Source: Capsicum annuum (lineage: Eukaryota > Streptophyta > Magnoliopsida > Solanales > Solanaceae). Taken from it: a stretch of 64,000 bases of DNA. Both the position numbers and the translations under genes were made by a program. Under the pieces are notes generated by a model. It saw only the letters and a program-made list of their open reading frames with translations, was not told the DNA's origin and made no database searches. Positions 48,580-60,529 of this stretch are shown here, piece after piece; the stretch's first letter is position 1; every line of letters starts with the position of its first letter. The stretch spans positions 82,989,455-83,053,454 of the forward strand of contig NC_061122.1 of assembly GCF_002878395.1 (NCBI RefSeq). The letters run 5' to 3'.

Positions 48580-50482
48580 CAAGACCTACACATACCCCTA
48601 ACTTTGACAATTACAACGCTTATGATAATGTTAATATGAACTCTTCAATTCTAGTTTATGAAAAGAAACTGATGAAATGACCAAGTCTTTCAAAAAATGG
48701 AAGCTCACCACTTCACCACCAACGATCGATGAATCAGGCAGATCCAACTAACATAGCACATAAAAAGTAAAAGTATCTCTGGTGACTGCATCGCATGGGG
48801 ATACAACATCCAGAGATAGTTGGTGGGTTGAGAACTAGCATGAAACTCAGGAATAGGTGATAAAATAATTACAATTAAATTCAATTCAAACCGTATGAAC
48901 ACCTTCATAAAAATACATGAATAATATATCAGGATATGGAACAACGTTTTGCATGTGCTTTAAAACTTTAGCCTGTATTATGTAGCTCAACCGATATAAG
49001 AAGGCACCCATGGGCTATACTGGTCCAGCTCTTCCCTAGTTGGAAAGCCTCAGTACGTATATTCACACAAACTAAAGGATATACATAAGTACCATAGGGT
49101 ACTCGAACCTCCCGGCATATCAAGGTGACTTAAGCACCCTATTATGTAATATAATAAGGGGACTCAAACCACCCGATCATTTAGGCCCCTGATTTGACAA
49201 CTACTATTTCCAATATTGGTCCCTTGGGACCTCCACTTTCACAACTCAGCCACACAACCCTCATTAAAACCTAATTAAAGCAAGTTTCATATAATCCATT
49301 TATTTAGAAAATAATCAACCGTTAAGGAACACCTTGGGTATGGTCATACCTTTACACTTGTAAACTTATCTCTATGCCATAACAATCATTTTAGCATAGG
49401 GGAACACCACATCTCGAACCCCTTTGTTTATTAAATCAAACCATAACCAATAAGGTTTTCAAAATCCTTGTTCATTGGCTTACAATTTATGCAATCCATT
49501 TACATAGTTGAGTAAGTGAAAACAATTGATAATTTCACAATCCAAAGCCATTTACACAAATGGGTTGAGGGAAACACAATTATGGAAAATGAATTCCGAT
49601 TTCAAAGCATCAATTTGGGGAAAACCATGACCCCTTAGTTTATTCACCCTACCCATCGCCCCACATCTTTATAATAATTAATAAAGCATAATCAATGCAT
49701 AATAAATCATGGAAAATAAATTAAGTAATCAACCATGTCAAAACCCTCAATCATAACACAACCCATATTCAAAACCATACAATTCAACCAATTTAGTTCA
49801 TGCTTTCATAAAGTAAAAATTAGGGAAGAGTAGCATTTCTGAAACACTAAGTTTTATGGAGAGAAGTTGATCCTTGAGCCCTTAGATGATCACCTTTTTG
49901 GAAACCTTAAGTATCATACTTAAGGGAACTTAGAGAGAATAAAAAGTCTCTTTTATGTGTAAAAGTATAAAAAAAATGCTCCAAGGGTACTTTATGGTCG
50001 TGGTTATTAAGTATGGAAAAGAGGGAAATGTCTAAACTGCCCTGCAATAAAAAACTAAAAAATTGTTACTAGTGACTAATGGGCACACTATGACTCATAA
50101 CGGTACATTACAACTTGTTACCATGATTCATAGCCAAGATAGTGTCATTAAGTACGCATATTGTTGACCCTACGACTCGCATCATATGACTTATTAGGGT
50201 ACTTTATGACTCGTAATGTCGTAGTCATCACTAAGACAGCATCACTTGGAACACACACTGGTTTGACTATGGTTGGGACATAATAAATCATAATGAGTAC
50301 ACACGGCTCATTAGGAGCCACTCGTACCTAGATCATAAAACTTATCCGTACAAACTGGTCAGGCTGCGATTTAGGTTAAACCACTCATCAAGACTCCCTA
50401 TGACTCACTAAGAGAGCCGTAGTCTTGACATTGAGTATAAAATTTCAGAAGTTTTCAAGGTCCAAAAATATGGGGTGTTATA
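48580..50482 (-). repeat. 3' LTR of element A, outer end lost
   Basis: Matches 62340 onward from 'ACATACCCCTAACTTTGACA' rightwards; about the first 280 bases of the mate have no counterpart here, the synthetase pseudogene flank lying there instead. Ends GGGGTGTTATA at the polypurine tract. The U3 module (50085-50410) repeats ACTATGACTCATAACGG, ATGACTCGTAATG and ATGACTCACTAAG. Confidence 0.82.
50085..50410. repeat. U3 repeat-word module of element A left LTR
   Basis: At least eight variants of the word (C)TATGACTC(A/G)T in both orientations. The same word family recurs in the mate LTR at 63830-64000. Confidence 0.65.
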
Positions 50483-50500
50483 TTCTCCCCACTTAGGATC
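50483..50500 (-). other. Polypurine tract of element A
   Basis: Minus strand GATCCTAAGTGGGGAGAA directly before the LTR start TATAACACCC. Confidence 0.8.
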
Positions 50501-50689
50501 ATTCATCCTAAAATGATTGGACAAGGAATTCCTTAACATAATTTTGGCACAGTATACACCCACCCTTCCCTTTAACAAAGAAATTAAAGGTATCAAGGAA
50601 TTCACAATTTCCTTTAACAAAGTCAGAAAACAAGGATTTGAAGGAATATAAATACCTCAAGTACGGTTATCTAAAGTGCATAAAAAGAA

Positions 50690-50847
50690 TGGGTATTTGG
50701 ACTTTATGTCCTCTTTGGCTTCCTGAGTAGCTTCTTCATACTTTTTGTTCCTCCATCGAACCTTTACTGAAGCCATGACTTTGTTCACAATTGGTGAACT
50801 TGTTGATCCAAAATCTTAGTTGGAACCTCTTGATAAGACAAGGAATT
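50690..50847 (-). pseudogene. Chromodomain end of element A integrase
   Basis: Minus strand reads SLSYQEVPTKILDQQVHQL, frameshift, ASVKVRWRNKKYEEATQEA, then KEDIKSKYP. This is the classic chromovirus C-terminal chromodomain. Its N-terminal continuation is displaced about 7.8 kb to the right (58636 onward) by two solo LTR insertions. Confidence 0.8.
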
Positions 50848-51401
50848 TGTCATGACCCAAACCAGGGACTAGCTATAACGGGTATCTCAAGTCGACCAAG
50901 GATAGGAGACCTTCCCCTTCGCCTAGTCAACCAAACAACAATATAATATAACAACAGAATTCCAAACATAAAATAAGATAGATAAGTATGACTCAAAGGG
51001 AATCTAAGAATTCAAAAACCACTCCTATGCCCACAGTAATATCCATAAAGCCTCTATAAAACTAAATTCTAATATTAGTCGGGTCATGCCCCCGACAATA
51101 GCCAAAAATAAGTCCAAAGAAAAGAGTCAATAACATAAAGAAAACAAAATGTGAAATGAGGTCTTCCGAATTATAGAAGCTCACCACTTGAATCTGACTC
51201 ACCAACTATCCCGTGATCACCTAGTCATTATGCAGGAAAAGTAAAAGTATGGTCAGTTTATGAATCGTGTGGGGATACAATGCCTAGAGACGATTAGCAG
51301 TTTAAGAGCACAAGCATGTAACTCAGGGATAAAGGATAAAATAATGCCATGAACCATAATACATAAACTATTAAAACCAGTGAACAACATCATATGTAAT
51401 A

Positions 51402-51420
51402 AATATATATATATATATAT
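51402..51420. repeat. (AT)n microsatellite
   Basis: About nine AT units inside the solo LTR. Confidence 0.8.
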
Positions 51421-53470
51421 CACATGTTGTGTAAGGGAACAGGGCTTAGCATGAACCTTAAGATATTAAATGGACTATGTAGCTTGACTATTCTAAATCG
51501 GCACCTATAAGCTATATGGGTTTAGATCCCCCTACTAATAGGGCCCAGTGCGTGTTAGCCGCACAATTTGAAGAAAATCGAGGGAAATCGTGAACCATCA
51601 TGGAAACTAGCCATCCTAAAATATATATCAAGTCGGTCTAATGTACATGGTCATCTATACCAATATTTTGTTGGCAAACATAAGTTTCCAATATCGTTTC
51701 CCTATGAAATCGACGGCTATAATGCCCCAAGAACCCATCCTGAGACATCACATGATTCTTTAGGTCACACGTGGCCCCAAGCTAACCCTCTAAGCCTGTC
51801 ATCACTTTCAGAACTTACTATAATGCAAATCATGCTAAGATAAAGAGGAATAACCATGTCATGAACATACTGCGATACAAAATAATACTATCCTGTACAA
51901 TCAAAATACTAATATTCTGTACATACTGGTACTCTAGTTTGACAAAGCCTCTATAACATAAGACTGAAGATCCATTGGGACAGATCCCCAACTAGCTCAT
52001 ACTGAATGGGAAAAAAAACAACCATCAATTAGCAAGACAAAAATCATGAACATAGATCCTCGAACCATGAGGACTTACCAACTGCAGGAATGTAGATGAA
52101 GGTACTCGTAGATCACTATCACGGCTGATACTGAGCACCTGAACCTATACCACGAGGAAATATAGAATACAAAAGAGTATGTGAGTTATTACTTAGGAAT
52201 CTACTGAGTATGTGGGGATGGATGCAATATTTTAAATAATATAATAAGTGTTTAAGAAAATCATGCATGCTAACAGTAATAACTCTCTTCACTTGAATTA
52301 TCTGAAACATTATTTCCCATTAATCACCAATAATAACACATGCTTATAAATCTCATAAATCATTCAACTCAACTCCAAAGCTTTGACTCATGACTTAGAG
52401 TGACTCGGTAACTCAAGGTATTTAGATCATTATGGGTTTTGGAGTTTCTTATAACTAACATAACTACTCCATATGAGCTGCATAGAGTCCAACATTTTGC
52501 CCTCCTAAGGAGGGATCCCCACATTGGCAGGGGTATGTACTCTTTCCAGGGAGTACAACCTCAATCTCAATATCACAATCTCATACTCAAAATTTAGCCC
52601 ACAATTATCAACATCAATCCTACGGTGGCACGTAGTTTTGGGAAAATACCGAATTTCCCACTTGGTGCTAAATACTCCTCCCAGAATTAGCTCAAAACGC
52701 ATTAGTAAATCCACCTTAATCCATATCAACTCATGGGTCTATTATAAAGACCAAAACATAAATATATATCTCATCTATAAATCATAAACATCTTGTGGAT
52801 TCCTAACTTGACTCAACTCAACACAATCATTCTGAACATCTAGTACATTTGCTTTTCGAATCATTTTCAAATATCAAAAGCTTCAAGGAAACATCGTAGG
52901 ACTCATTCTTGACTTCCAATCTCAAATATCAATATCTATTCAATAGTAAAATTTCTCATTGAAAAACACAAATCTTGACACTTATCATAAATCACTTAGA
53001 AATCATTAATACATAATGACAATATACAACTCATGGAATAAATTCTCAATTTAAGAAACATGATGGTGAAATAATCATAAATATCAAACTTATTCAACTC
53101 AAATATCATAAATCATAAATAAAGAAATTTGGGTGTAAACCCACTTGGAAAATCATGTAAATTAGTAATAGAAAGTAAATCTTTAGGCACAAGAATGAAA
53201 GGACTGTTCTTGTTCAAACCCCACATACCTTAGATTTTGATTTTGAGATATAGAAACTTACTTAAAACTTCTTTTTCGGACTTTTAGACCAAGACATTGG
53301 TGCCTTTGACTTGAGGAACTTAGTTCTTGAAAACTTGAAGAAATTTATGGGAAATTTCATGAATTTCTTGGAGATGATTTGATTTTCGGGTTTGGAAGAA
53401 ACCTTAGGTTTCTAAAGAATTCTTGACAGAAATTTGGAGAGAAATTGAGAGAATGATCTTCTCTTATCTA

Positions 53471-53503
53471 CATAGATATATATATATATATATACATATA
53501 TAA
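53471..53503 (-). promoter_or_regulatory. TATA-rich promoter candidate, overlaps AT microsatellite
   Basis: Alternating AT over about 30 bases, at the place where related LTRs have their TATA box. Confidence 0.4.
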
Positions 53504-53564
53504 GGCCACAAGGAGCAGAAATGACCAAGGTGTCCTTTTGAAAAAAAAGTTCAAAATTACAGAT

Positions 53565-53890
53565 CGAGGCCTGTGAAGGTCTGTCAGATTAGCTAACGGT
53601 CCACCAGGTCGTCTGTCACACTAGTGTCAAAACTGGAATGTTCTACCTCGGAGTGACGGTCGAAGTGATGGTTCGTTAGAGGGACTGATGGTCTACCATA
53701 TCGTCCATCACTCGGGGCTCAGGAATGGGACATTCTGCCTTAGTCTGGCGGATACTTTAACGACGATCCACCACTTTGACCATCACACGACATCCCAAAA
53801 AGAGAGCTACTTCCTTGGCTTGACGGGACTCTTGACAGTCCACCAAGAACCTGACGTTCCACTAGGTTGACCGTCAAACCTGGGCAATCT
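53565..53890. repeat. U3 repeat-word module of solo LTR 51718-54096
   Basis: Many direct and inverted copies of GACGGTCCACCA-like words (GGTCGTCTGTCAC, TGACGGTCGAAGTGATGG, TCGTCCATCACTCGG, GACAGTCCACCAAG). Confidence 0.7.
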
Positions 53891-53910
53891 GATAGCATTC
53901 AATAAAACGA

Positions 53911-53970
53911 CCATAACTCACTCATCCGATGTCAGATTTCGATGAAATTGGTATCGATGGAAAGATTATT
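53911..53970 (+). repeat. Conserved CATAACTT-type block, copy 3
   Basis: CCATAACTCACTCATCCGAT, then GTCAGATTTCGATGAAATTG and GTATCGATGGAAAGATTATT. Points against LTR transcription. Confidence 0.6.
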
Positions 53971-55082
53971 TAATGCTGTACATGACAACAAATGGAAATT
54001 ATAGAAATACATTTTTCAAACATCAATCACTTGGGAAGTCATACATATCCATTCAAAAAAATAGATTTAGGCTTAAGGAATGATCTGGGTATTACAACGG
54101 CTAAGCTTCACAACACTATTTAAGCCCGTATTAAAATATTTAACACATAACCCAACCATTACATTAAGGAGTCAACCTTTAAGGCATTATTACATGGTAT
54201 TATCATACTGACTACATCTTGCAATACAAATCAATTATGTCATTCCAATCCATTTAGCCAAAAGTAACTTGAAAGTTCCAATTAAAACCAATCCATGGCC
54301 ACCAAGCCTTTCCAAAATCATTTTAAATTCCATTTACCTTTTATGAATGCAAAGATCCAAAAGTAAGTTCAATTATGCATTAGTTTCAAAGAAAATAGTC
54401 AAACCAAATGATAATTCACATTCCAAAACCAATTATGCAAGTGGGTTGAGGTTATTATAAATTTCCATACCAAAAATAATTATGCAAGTGGGTCGAGGTT
54501 ATTATCAATTTCTGCACAAAAACTAATTATTTAGAGAAATCCATGGTACCCCTAAATTCATTCACCATTCCAATACACCCCCATTGATTGTACGAACCAA
54601 CAATTTGTGTATACTAAATCAATAGAAGCCATGGAAAACATTCAAATAATTTATATCGAATACCCTCAACCCATAGTTTAAAACCCAACATCAAAACCAT
54701 GAATAATAAACTAATTTTTATTCCATTAATAAAATACAAGTATATAGAAAGAGGTACATGCCTTAGACACACAAAGATTTTTGATCAATGTGGAACTTGG
54801 ACCCCGAAAGATGAAAGTACAATGAAACCCTTATATTTTCTTAGGGTTTTGAGATTTAGAGTGAAAAAATAGTTATTGTGCCATGAAAATTGATGGAAAT
54901 AGGTTCATATTGTGTTTAAAGGTCATTCATAGGTGAAAAGACCCCAACACCCCTCATCCAATGTGAACAAAACCAAAAATTACCCAAATTTAAAGAATCA
55001 GCGTGGTACGGAGCTTATTATGAAGATTAACCTCTGTGATACACTGAAATTGTGAATTCTTATTGGTTCCATGCGAAAATGA

Positions 55083-55140
55083 TCATAACTTTTCTGTTGA
55101 ATATCAGATTAAGGCAAAATCAAATGAGTTAAAAAGATAA
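55083..55140 (+). repeat. Conserved CATAACTT block, copy 4
   Basis: TCATAACTTTTCTGTTGAAT, then ATCAGATTAAGGCAAAATC and TTAAAAAGATAA, inside solo LTR 50848-55424. Confidence 0.55.
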
Positions 55141-55775
55141 CACAATTATCAATAACTTGGTGGCTCTATGCTCTAAAATTCAATATATTCCATACACGTT
55201 TAATTTTGACCCTTGTAGAATCGAATTCTAAAATTTGGTCGAATCAAAAGTTCTTAACTCCAGTTCACTCTAAGTGTTTACTATGAACATTCTTCCCCTC
55301 AAAAACACTTTTCACACTAGGTAAATGATCATGACACTTATATTAATATAGAATTAATTTTATTAAAGTTTATACATATAGGAATAATGGTTTGAATTGT
55401 CGCCCCAAAATGCAGGGTGTTATAGAATCCGAGTGTAAGACCCCGTAAAATCCTAAGTCTAAAATTCATCTCATTAAGCTTTACGAGCTCTAACACTTAG
55501 AATATTTTACTAAGTTCTTAAGACTTAGTCTCATTTTTATTCTTCCAAACTTTGGGGATTTATTTGGCGACCTTTCCGACCTTCGTTTTTCGATTTTCAA
55601 GTTGCGTTACGATCAGTCAAGCTCGCAGTACATCCCGGGTGAGTTTCAAAATTTCTAGAGTAGTGTAATGGTATGTTTGGTTGCCTGAACCAGTAGCTAA
55701 AGGCGTTTGAGCCGCAGAGCCCTCTTATAGCCTTTGTACCCAGGTTTTTTCAGCATTTCAGGGTCAACTTAAAAC

Positions 55776-55845
55776 GATCATAACTTCTTGTATATAATGA
55801 ACTGGGAGAGATGCTATATGTCAATGGAAAGATCTTTGAGTATTC
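55776..55845 (+). repeat. Conserved CATAACTT block, copy 5
   Basis: ATCATAACTTCTTGTATATA, then GAACTGGGAGAGATGCTATA and TGTCAATGGAAAGATC. Here it points along LTR transcription, unlike the other copies. Confidence 0.55.
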
Positions 55846-55984
55846 TTTCTAATTCAATTGGTTTAAACCGATTTGGACATCTGAGTAAAAAGTTATTATA
55901 GATTTTCATCCTATCAGATAGTCAATTATGGACAAATTTGACCTTATTTGTTTTCCTAGGGGTATTTTGGTCATCTTCCACCCC

Positions 55985-55992
55985 TATATATA
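55985..55992 (+). promoter_or_regulatory. TATA-box candidate of solo LTR 55434-58630
   Basis: TATATATA between a CATCTTCCACCCC stretch and an untranslated leader-like region. Confidence 0.45.
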
Positions 55993-58635
55993 CCACAAAC
56001 ACGGGATTAGTGCTTAGTTACAGCAAAATATACTCTCTTATCTCAAAAACCCTCTCAAGAACAAGGCTAGGGTTTCAATAGGGGATCCAAAATCAAGGCT
56101 CAAAACAAAGAATCTCTTCATCAATCTTCCAAAAATCAAAACTAAGGTATGCGTTGTGTTGATTTATGGATTCTTTTCATCCATAAAGCTCAAAAACCCT
56201 CTTTTACATTATAAAGTATGATGTCTATATTGTTGGGTGTTGATGATCATGTTGTTGATGTTGGGTGATTCCCAAGATTGAATCTTTATATGTTTTTATG
56301 AATTCATGATATCATATGAGTTAGAAATGGGTAAATTTGGTTGTTCATGATGTATAATTTGATGATTTCGCCTATGCCTAAGATGTGCATACAAGGACTA
56401 AGTGAAGGATTCATGATATGCCCTTACGTTCCAATGACTTCTATGTTGATAATGTGCCTTGTAAATGTTGTTGGATTGCTCATGAACTAGTTTTATGAGA
56501 TGATGCTATGTTTTCTTGCAAATCCTACTTATGAACATTATGTATGATAACCATGCAATCCACATGAACTTCCATGCTATTGGTATGTGTTGCCAATATG
56601 ATTATGCAATGAACATGATATTTATATGGTGCAAGTACTTCCATGTGATATGAAATTCTTTCCATGTAATACATTATTGATAACCATGCTCAATATGAGA
56701 TCCCTACTTAAAATATTATAAATTACGGACTCTACTCTTATGATCAAGTCAGTCACGTGTGTCAGTTTCTTTCCATCAAGTCCTGGGGGTACTTGTACCC
56801 GAAAACTATAGTTGTGTTCCTAGAGCCATATCATGTTGTCACGATTTTCTCAGTCAAGCCATGATCTATAGATCTTAGTCAGTCATGTGACTCAAGAAGT
56901 CTCGAAAATCTCATGAACTCAGTCAGTAATCAGGTAATAGTAGTATTTTGTTAGTCAATAGAATTCAGTAAACTCAATATCAGTCTATTCCCACTCAGTA
57001 ACTTTAGTACTCTCAGTCAGTCCTCAGATCTTAGTAGTATTCCATCAGCTAACAGAACTCAGTCGTATTTAGTCAGTTAACAGAATTCAGTAGTGTTTCA
57101 CTAGTCATCGGAACTCAATAAAGTCAGTCCATGTTCAGTTCAGTTAAACAGAACAATCAGTAACAGTTCAGTTAATTCTAGTATGAACTAGGAAAGTATA
57201 ATCAGTACAGTGTCATTCAGTTGGGAGTAGGATTCATCACCGAGCAAACCTAAGGATGGGAACTCACCTGCCAGTAGAGGGTCTGATTTTAGAAGCAGTC
57301 CTTGCGTTACAGAACTATGTAGCCAGCATAGTTTGAGATAGCAATACTTGTCAGTTGAGGGTTGATGGGGTGGCTTAACCTGTTAGAAGAGGGTTCCCAC
57401 CATTCTCATTAGAGTACCTACCAGATGAGGGTCACTCATAACTTGTCCTTACCAGTGGCATGGTATTGACACCCTTCTAATCAGGGCAGAGATTGGACCC
57501 CAGCTTACCTATTATACCGTATTTGGGGCATGTCGATTAGATAACTACTTCCCACAGTTTCAGTATCAGTCTCAATAAAAGAACTCAGATAGTTCTTCAA
57601 GATATCAAGACTGTCAGATACAGTCAACTGAGATACAGTACGGAACTCAGCTAGTTCCATCAGATTTAGGACTATCAGATACAGTCATTCATGCTATCAG
57701 TTATCAGAACTCATGTTATCAGATATATCAGTTATCAGAATTGATATATTATCAGTAAATACATATCATCAGTATTCATACTCAGTAGTCATGTTATCAC
57801 GAGCTCAGTTTCAAGACTTTTATATACGGTCAATCAAATCAATTCTTCATAATCAGAACTATCAAAAACAATCATTCCTTTATCAGTAATATAGTATCAG
57901 TCTCCCAGTATTCAGTAATACAGTATTAGTTCCTCACTTATTAGTGAATTACATAACAATATCAATAAACTCAGTCATTTAGTATCTCAATATCAGTAAA
58001 CTTATGTTGTCAGTATTTAGACTCAATAGTCAGTATCACCACGAGTTTAGTTACAGTTACGCATGTATGTATGTATTCTCACATTCATATCAGTCAGCAT
58101 TCTTCATGCATATAAAACTCTTTGCATTTAGCTTACCTCACTCGTATACTCAGTACATTCAGTCGTACTAACGCATTCACGCTATGGTGTTTTATTTGAC
58201 ACCATAGGTACAGAGGCACGAGTTTCAGAGCAGTAGTGGCATTCCAGATTTCAGCAGTCAGTGCTCCTCTTCATTCAAGGAAAATATTATTATTACTTTA
58301 TTACAGTATTTTAGATTAGTTTTTTAGTTCATGGAATTAGTTGGAGCCATGTTCCTTCAACTCCTTATTCAGTTCAGTTAGAGGCTTTTGGACTAGATGT
58401 TAGATTAGATGTTCAGACTTTTGTATTTATGTTTCTTTTTGGTATTTTTATACCATTTTTTTAAGATACGTATCAGTATTGAACCTTATGGCCTTATAGT
58501 TCATGTTTCCATATATTTTATGAAATATTACGCAGTTTACAGGTACAGATATTAGTCATGGGTTAGCTTGTGGTCCTTCAGGGTCATGAGCACCATGTAG
58601 CATTTCGATTCAAAAAATTGAGGCGTTACACCGAG

Positions 58636-59740
58636 ACTCTAACACTCTCCAAAGGAATAGTGAAGGAAGGATCACCTACATACTTCTTCAACATTGACAC
58701 ATGGAATATCAGATGAATAGATACTAAACTAGAAGGAAATTCCAATTCATAATAAACATTTCCAACTCTTCTCTAAACACGATACGAGCCAACATAATAG
58801 GACTGGGCTTCTCCTTCTTTCAAATCCGCATCACTTCCTTCATTGGAGACACTTTTAGAAACACCAAATCATCCACATCAAACTCTAAATCCCTTCATCT
58901 CCACATAGGACTTTTGGCAACTTTAGGCAGTGTTAAGCCTATACGGAATCGTTTTCCCCTTCTCCATATCTTGGTAAACTAAATTGGGACCATACAACTT
59001 ATTCTCACCAACCTCTAAACACCAAATTAGAGACCTATACCTCCTGCCAAAAAAAGCATCGAACAGAGCCATCCCAATACTAGAATGATAACTATTATTA
59101 TAAGTAAATTATATAAAAGTCAAATGGTTGAATGAACTGCCACCAAAATCAATCACATAAGACCTTAGCAAATACTCCAACATTTGAATGTCCTTTCTAT
59201 TTGTCCATCCGTATAAGGGTGGAAAGCGGTGCTAAGGTTAACCTTAGTCCACAAACCTCTCTAAAAGAAATGCCAAAAGTGCGACGAGAACTGCTTACCT
59301 CAATCGGAAATAATCAAAACTGAGCACCATGATTCTTAACAATCTCTTTAATAAATAACTTTACATAATAATCAGAATATAAATTAGTCTTCATCGGTAA
59401 GAAGTAACTAATCTTACTCATCCTATCCACGATGACACAAATTAAATCCAGCCGACCATGAGATCGTGGTAGATCGATAACGAATTCCATATTAACCACT
59501 TACCATTTACAAACGGGCAACTCAATCTCTTGAGAAAAAACACCAGGCCTCAAGTTCTTAACCTTAATTTGTTGACACACCATGCACATAGCCACAAAAT
59601 TGGCCACATCCTTCTTCATGTTATTCGACCAAAAGATCTCTTACAAATCATGTTACATCCTTGTCGATCTAGGATAAATAGTGTACCTTTACTCATGATC
59701 TTCAACCAAAATCCTCTCTCATATCCCATCAATATCTAGA
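58636..59740 (-). pseudogene. Integrase of element A
   Basis: From the right: a zinc-finger remnant (STRMYHDL, KKDVANFVAMCMVCQQIKV; 59540-59700), then the core start IDLPRSHGRLDLICVIVDRM and SYFLPMKTN (59314-59499), followed by IKEIVKNHGAQF. Compared with relatives about ten residues carrying the second catalytic Asp (GVPxSIISDR) are deleted there. The rest of the core is in broken frames; 58640-58870 gives the linker and LIFHVSMLKKYVGD and PLESVRVS, which lead into the chromodomain now displaced to 50847. Non-functional. Confidence 0.8.
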
Positions 59741-59744
59741 ACAC

Positions 59745-60060
59745 ATAAGTGCTTTGGTACCTCAAGATACCATCACCACCAATCTCGAAATCCATCAACT
59801 TTTGGTGACCAAAATTATCCTTAATCTACATCAAGATAGGGTCCCAGACCTATTTCTTCTTCAGGTCAATACCAAGAGATGACTTTTCCACCACTTCCAC
59901 AATCATACCATCATTCTCAAAGTCTAGGAGATAAACTCCATGATTATCCAAAGGTGAATATCCTTCATCAATTCTCGATTTTCCTTACCCACATGGGATA
60001 ATCATTCCATGGGGAATAAGCTAAGAGCATCAGTAACTATATTAGCTTTACCTAAAATCC
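59745..60060 (-). pseudogene. RNase H tail of element A
   Basis: Only the last part of RNase H and the linker to integrase remain: GKANIVTDALSLFPME, stop, LSHVGKENRELMKDIH. The stretch joins directly to the protease end (LSLFKDF) at about 60055-60062, so the whole reverse transcriptase and most of RNase H are gone. Confidence 0.75.
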
Positions 60061-60520
60061 TTAAAAAGGGATAAATGGTAGAGACATCCCTTGGAAATAA
60101 ATTTTTGGGCTTTAACATAAAAGATGAACCTTCCCTTAGGCACTAGGGAAGAACCTTTCAACTCAATTACCAACTTTTTTGGCAAATAGATATTGACCCT
60201 TTGGATTCTACAATCAAGAGATGCATAGAACAAATATAACAAATCCATCCCCAAGATCACATCAAAATCTAACATGTCAAACTATATCAAGTCCACCAAG
60301 GTCTTCTTACTATAGATAAACACCACACAACCCCTATAAACTCTCTTAGCTACAATAGAGTCACCAACTAGGGTTGACACAAGAAAAGGATCTGAAATAT
60401 ATTCAGGATTGAAACCAAAATGAATAGGCATATTTGGGGTCACATAAGAGATAGTCAACCCGGGATCAAGTAGACAATATACATTATGAGAGAAAAGTTT
60501 TAGCTTACTAGTAACAATAT
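60048..60520 (-). pseudogene. Protease of element A
   Basis: Active-site region reads LLDPGLTISYVTPNM (near 60430-60480), followed by DPFLVSTLVGDSIVAKRVYR and, at 60048-60275, LDFDVILGMDLLYLFYASLDC. Family members usually have IIGMDWL...DC. An in-frame stop lies before the last segment. It ends in a deletion junction. Confidence 0.8.
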
Positions 60521-60529
60521 TGGGGGATG

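Larger units (their letters stand above)
51718..54096 (-). mobile_element. Solo LTR nested in solo LTR 50848-55424
   Basis: Starts TATAATGCCCC (TG changed to TA) and ends GGGTATTACA, flanked on both sides by ACGGC (51713-51717, 54097-54101), a perfect 5-bp duplication. 2379 bp. Same family as 9552-12403, sharing the 'CTGAGTATGTGGGG', 'GTCCAACATTTT', 'GGTGGCACGTAGTTTTGGG' and 'TAAATACTCCTCCC' blocks in the same order, but clearly diverged. A minus-strand TATA-rich stretch lies at 53471-53503 and an upstream word module at 53565-53890. No coding sequence. Confidence 0.9.
50848..55424 (-). mobile_element. Solo LTR related to element A, itself interrupted
   Basis: Starts TGTCATGACCC and ends GGGTGTTATA, flanked by GAATT (50843-50847) and GAATC (55425-55429), a 5-bp duplication with one change. 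About 2.19 kb once the nested 51718-54101 insert is removed. It resembles the right LTR of element A (TCATAACCCAAACTAGG equivalent; 'CTCAGGGATAAAGGATAAAATAATGCCATG'). It was inserted in the chromodomain coding region of element A. Confidence 0.85.
55434..58630 (+). mobile_element. Solo LTR, plus strand, 3.2 kb
   Basis: Starts TGTAAGACCCCG and ends GAGGCGTTACA, flanked by CCGAG on both sides (55429-55433, 58631-58635), a perfect duplication. Same family as 36571-39860 but opposite orientation. TATATATA at 55985-55992 is followed by a leader-like stretch (CTCTCAAGAACAAGG, AGGGTTTCAATAGG). The centre (56870-58070) is a CAGT-rich degenerate repeat. Its first target base overlaps the last base of the target duplication of the neighbouring solo LTR, so it went in immediately beside it. 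Confidence 0.9.
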
